47,425 nucleotides of DNA, from assembly GCF_000485595.1 (NCBI RefSeq), contig NW_014577569.1, positions 84,869-132,293 of the forward strand, in the 5' to 3' direction. The stretch is from Priapulus caudatus. Taxonomy: Eukaryota; Priapulida; Priapulimorpha; Priapulimorphida; Priapulidae. The notes below the pieces were generated by a model. It was given only the letters and a program-made list of their open reading frames with translations, did not search any database and had not been told where the DNA came from. The stretch's first letter is position 1, and each line of letters starts with the position of its first letter. This document shows positions 43,005 through 47,425 of the stretch, piece by piece. Position numbers and translations under genes: made by a program.

Positions 43005-43263
43005 CTGTAACCAAAGAAGTAGTAAAATACCAATTAAGTTATAGCATTTCTATAGGCTGTTGTAAAAAAGGTAAACCGAACCGACCGTTACCCCTGTAGT
43101 GTCGGCTAAGAATGAGCCTTGGGTGGATACCATGCTAGTGGGAGGGTCTTCTATCTATTCCGGAATCTCTACCTTTAAATTGAGTCCGTGTGGCTGCATT
43201 TCTATAGAGTTCTATGACTGAAACAGGCGCTGTGAGAGTCGTACACCCGTAGTGTATGTGATC

Positions 43264-43264
<1 letters not shown>

Positions 43265-43295
<31 letters not shown>

Positions 43296-43306
43296 CATAA
43301 TAATAA
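43265..43306 (+). repeat. TAA microsatellite, unoccupied
   Basis: About 11 TAA units plus variants; the same kind of array that hosts the retrotransposon at 35428-38412. Confidence 0.95.
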
Positions 43307-44140
43307 ATAGTGAATAAAAAAAGTTATCATTATTTAGGAATTTTTATCGCACAAGGAACGTCCTCGGCCGGACTTTGAATGCGTACATGGCTGCCTAGGA
43401 TGCTACCACTACGTACGGTGGTGTACAGAATAATAATACAATAACAATTCTCAGATCTTTAAAGCTAATGTTACATTATGATAAAAATGCTCTGTTAAAA
43501 AGATTAATTTAACAAACATTTAAAATTTTCTAGTTACTGTTCGCATTGAATATATGCATCGGTAGTCGATTCCAACACTTCAATATACATCCAGTTATGT
43601 TATATAGCACTTCCTTGCTCAATTATTTATTCCATTTGCTATTATGTGCTATATACTGTGTACTATTGTTCAATTATTTGCCCCAGCGTTTGATTTGTTT
43701 GCACACGCTCGAGTAAATTAACAAAGTTGGGACTTGTTTGCACGGGCGATCCCCGAGGCCGTTAGCAAGACGCTGATAGATGCATTGTCATGCTTTCTTC
43801 ACGAGCATTTGTTGCCAGTGTGTCGAGTACGATTACGATCAAGAGTCCATAACAGAAAATGTTCTATAATGGACTCTTGGTAAGATGCTACTATCATACC
43901 GCCAACTACAGCCGGGGTGGCCCAACGTAGGAGGGTGATAGAGACTTCGTGACTAAACTAGATAATAACATTGGCATGAATTTTTTGGTAGTTTAGTATC
44001 GAAAAAATAAACTGCATGTGTGATAGGATTAACGGTGAGGGGGTTACCTCGCCGCTATTATTTATTTAACCGGAACTTTACAATGAAGTTCGCAATTGTG
44101 CATGATAAGACCTCTCGCGTACAGGTGTAATGTGTCGCTA
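43307..44140. other. No gene recognised
   Basis: AT-rich DNA upstream of the first recognised formin exon. A short hairpin (AAGAGTCCAT/ATGGACTCTT) lies at about 43841-43879. No N-terminal formin exon found. Confidence 0.5.
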
Positions 44141-44402
44141 TGGTTACTACTGCTACTGCCTGCTGCTGCTCTTGCTGTTGCTACCGCTAATGCTGCTGTT
44201 GCTACCGCTACTGCTACTGCTACTGCTACTACTGCTTCTACTATTGCTACTGCTACCGCTACTGGTATTGCTACTGCTGCTGCTATACCGCTACTGCTAC
44301 TGCTACTGCTACTGTTGCTACTGTTTCTGCCACTGCTACTGCTACTGCTACTGATAATGCTACTGCTACTGATACTGCTGCTACTGCTACCGGTAATGCT
44401 GC
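44140..44402 (+). repeat. CTG/CTA trinucleotide repeat
   Basis: GCTACTGCTACTGCTGCTAC-type array with TTG variants. Confidence 0.93.
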
Positions 44403-44696
44403 TTACGTGTTCAAGCAACGCTATGTTTACCCATCGCTTTCGTATACAACGGCAGCTGCTAATCTGTCAATTAATAATTAACTCTAGGAGGAGAAGGCGG
44501 ACACGAGACTGCCCACTATTAGCTCGCGCGTGTGAGCATGTCCGCACCTGTCGACCGTTGGTTCATTTCCCGCTGCCGACTCTAAACACCGCGTGACTCA
44601 TCGTACAGATGGCGATAAGAAAGAGTGCTGACGCTGGATGGTTGGTCGCAAACGCTTGACTCTCGGTTTGTTATGCGTGCAGACAGCCGCGTGCAG

Positions 44697-44699
44697 GTG

Positions 44700-44737
<38 letters not shown>

Positions 44738-44884
44738 TGTGTGTGTGTGTGGTGTGTTGTGTGTGTGTTGTGTGGTGTGTGTGTGTGTGTGTGGTGTTTG
44801 TGTGTGTGTGGTGTGTGTGTGTATGTGTGTGTGTGTGTGTGTTGTGTGTATGTATGTGTGTGTGTATGTGTGTGTGTGTGTGTG

Positions 44885-44965
<81 letters not shown>

Positions 44966-44968
44966 TAC
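44697..44968 (+). repeat. GT microsatellite with small interruptions
   Basis: Long GT array with GTGGTG, GTTGTG and TATG variants. Confidence 0.97.
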
Positions 44969-45036
44969 GCGGGGAGTAAGCACTACCCCAAACAACTCGC
45001 CAGCGACTATCACGGCAAGGGGAAGACTTGAAGAAG

Positions 45037-45301
45037 GGAGGAAAGGGAGTGGGCAAAAGAAAGAGAGAGGGGAGAGATCAAGAGAGAGAGAGGAGAGACA
45101 CACACAACACACACACACAGGCGGACAGCCGGACAGTCAGAGAGACAGACAGACAGACAGACGACGGACGGACGGACGGACGGACGAAACAGACAGACAG
45201 ACAGAGAAAGACGGGGGAGAGAGATCGAGAGTGAAACAGACAGAGACAGATGAGAGAGAGAGAGAAAGAGGGAGGGAGAGAGAGAGACACACAGAGAGAG
45301 C

Positions 45302-45354
<53 letters not shown>

Positions 45355-45405
45355 GCGAGAGACCGAGAGCGTGAGGCAGGAGAGAGTGAAGGCGGAGAGA
45401 GTGCT
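45037..45405 (+). repeat. GA-rich repeat with GACA and GACG blocks
   Basis: GAGAGA array with ACAC, GACAGACA and GGACGGAC tetranucleotide blocks. Confidence 0.95.
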
Positions 45406-45449
45406 AAGATTTCACGACAGATCACCCTACCCACTGGAGTGCCTTTCAA

Positions 45450-46120
45450 TGTGAAACGACGACGAGTAAATTATTCTTAAGGATTTAAAACCGCCCCTCA
45501 AAAAACATACGCCGTCGCCGCTTCGCGCCAACCAACAAAACGCTCACCCGATGTTTACACACATAGCGCGCGATCTAACCTAATCGTAAACCTAGGTAAG
45601 GCGCTTAAAACCTGCGAGCGCGCGCGTTAGCGTGGCGAGCATCAACTCGCTAGTTTTTTCCGACGCAGACGGGCACACGTGAAAAGGCTGGCCGGAGACT
45701 GTGTGAAGTGGCAGCAGCGCAACGAACCCGCGGCTTTCGACCGCATGCGCAGGCAACCAAAATCCTTCTCAAGGTTGCTGTTATATTAAATTCGCGTTAA
45801 CAAAAGTTCGCGTCGACTGCGGTTTTTAGGAGGCGGCGCGGCGGCGTTGGCACGCACGCACGCACGGCACAGGCACGAACTCACGCACATGCACGCACGC
45901 ACGCCGGCCATGCAGGCAGCACCACGAAAGACAGGTCGAGCGGGCAGCAACACCCCCCGGATTGCGGTGCGGCTCCCAACCCAGCAACACGCCAGCACAA
46001 CAGACAGCGCCACGCTCTTATAAGCCTCCATCATCCCCTCATCCCCCGCGTCAAGTCGAATTAACCGGCGAAGGCAGCACAGGCGATTGTGTGTGGAGCA
46101 GGGAGCTGACTGAGAGATTG
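45450..46120. other. GC- and CpG-rich block, possible promoter region
   Basis: GCGCGCG-rich DNA including AACCGCCCC and GAGCGCGCGCGTTAGCG. It lies about 2.5-3 kb upstream of formin exon 1. A CpG-island-like 5' region is possible; no exon could be tied to the formin. Confidence 0.3.
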
Positions 46121-46385
46121 TCGAAGACGTGGAGGAAGAGAAGAGGTTAGATCGCCGGAAAATCCGATGAGCGGGCTGAATCGCACGCCTTTGTGTCGCA
46201 GCGAGACAGATGCGGTGAGCAGATGGGTGGCGAAGAGGGGCACACAGACAGACAGAGGGAAAGGGTAAGGAAGCGGGAAGAAAAAGAGAAGTGGGGCGGG
46301 GGGGATAGAGAGGTGGAAGGAGAGACAGGCAGGGCAGGCAGGCAGGCAACAGAGACATAAAAATATATAATATATATATATATAT

Positions 46386-46732
<347 letters not shown>

Positions 46733-47150
46733 AATTATAACAGTGATAGCATACACCGTGATGTAAGGCAACCGTCGCGGCGGTCCGAAGTCGGGCAAGT
46801 GTCATCGGCTCTCGTAATGTACCTGCAACGGCCTCGCGTTCTCTACACGTCCGGCCAAGCTTCGTAATTAAAAAAAGTTCGCGCCGGTGATAGTAGCGGA
46901 AGCTGTTTTTCTACTAGAGTCTCCTACATGCGTGCGACCTGGGCAGCGAGTTTTCGCTTGACGGTGGCGGAGCACAGGTGTGTGGTAAGCATGGCTGAGC
47001 CACATGCTGGAGTGATGACCCGCGAGCATGGAGCGCGTTCATTAGTTGGCACTGAGACCCCCCGTGTACATTAGCAATATACAGCTATCACATTCCAGCA
47101 ATGACAGCTGGTAGACCCATTATCATGGACTCGGTATATACGCGCAACAC
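46733..47150. other. No gene recognised
   Basis: Unique-looking DNA without a supportable exon or repeat. Confidence 0.5.
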
Positions 47151-47425
47151 ACAGCACACACATCAGGCAGCACACACCTCACACACCAGCACACACTTCA
47201 AGCACACATGGCACACAACACACGCATCAGAACATAAGCACACATCACCATAACAGGAAATAAACACATCACAACACATATCTCACATACACCTACAGCA
47301 ATACATACATATACATACATACAACTACATACATACATACATACTACATACATACATACATAGCATACATACAATACATACATACGAATGAAAACAGCAC
47401 ATACACAGTATTAGCACACACGCGC
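47151..47425 (+). repeat. CA-rich and CATA repeats to window end
   Basis: CACACA/ACAGCAC DNA, then about 20 CATA units with interruptions. Confidence 0.93.

Overview
This is a window of animal nuclear DNA. It holds spliced protein-coding exons with GT-AG introns, eukaryotic-type tRNA genes with pol III terminators, a non-LTR retrotransposon, TTAGGG-like tracts, and a very high load of microsatellites, satellites and inverted repeats. It looks like an invertebrate, but I cannot place it further. Two 25-base N gaps and many single-base indels between repeat copies suggest a draft assembly with imperfect consensus.

The one well-supported gene is on the minus strand: an INF2-type (inverted) formin. 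I assembled 14 exons between 43004 and 24083. Phases agree across every junction and give 894 codons plus a stop. In order they encode the armadillo-like inhibitory/GBD region (exons 1-6), a long exon with a very short proline tract and the start of FH2 (exon 7), the FH2 domain (exons 8-13) and a short C-terminal tail (exon 14). The N-terminal exon was not found. One intron uses a GC donor. The lysines of the FH2 GFK..L..KL region are replaced.

The formin introns are crowded. Six near-identical tRNA-Thr(CGU) genes lie in two introns, all on the formin sense strand. A degraded Dong/R4-like retrotransposon with a restriction-like endonuclease sits inside a TAA microsatellite (35428-38412). A 435-bp palindrome and a 1.5-kb GA/CT palindrome lie in the intron between exons 10 and 11. 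Telomere-like repeats in opposite orientations flank exon 3.

The region left of the formin (1-24000) is nearly gene-free. From left to right it has CT and CA low-complexity DNA, a 1.4-kb GGGAT array, two copies of a ~2-kb interspersed repeat (2944-4936 and 9481-11455) that both end in GT tracts, a 1-kb CTG/CTA array, and a degraded plus-strand gene relic of a repetitive family (11728-13165). These are followed by a 153-bp tandem repeat carrying YY1-like motifs, a 3.3-kb inverted repeat around a GGAT/CCAT core, and AT-rich or CpG-rich DNA with no recognised gene. The right end (43100-47425) is intergenic or 5' flank of the formin, mostly GT, GA and GATA microsatellites.
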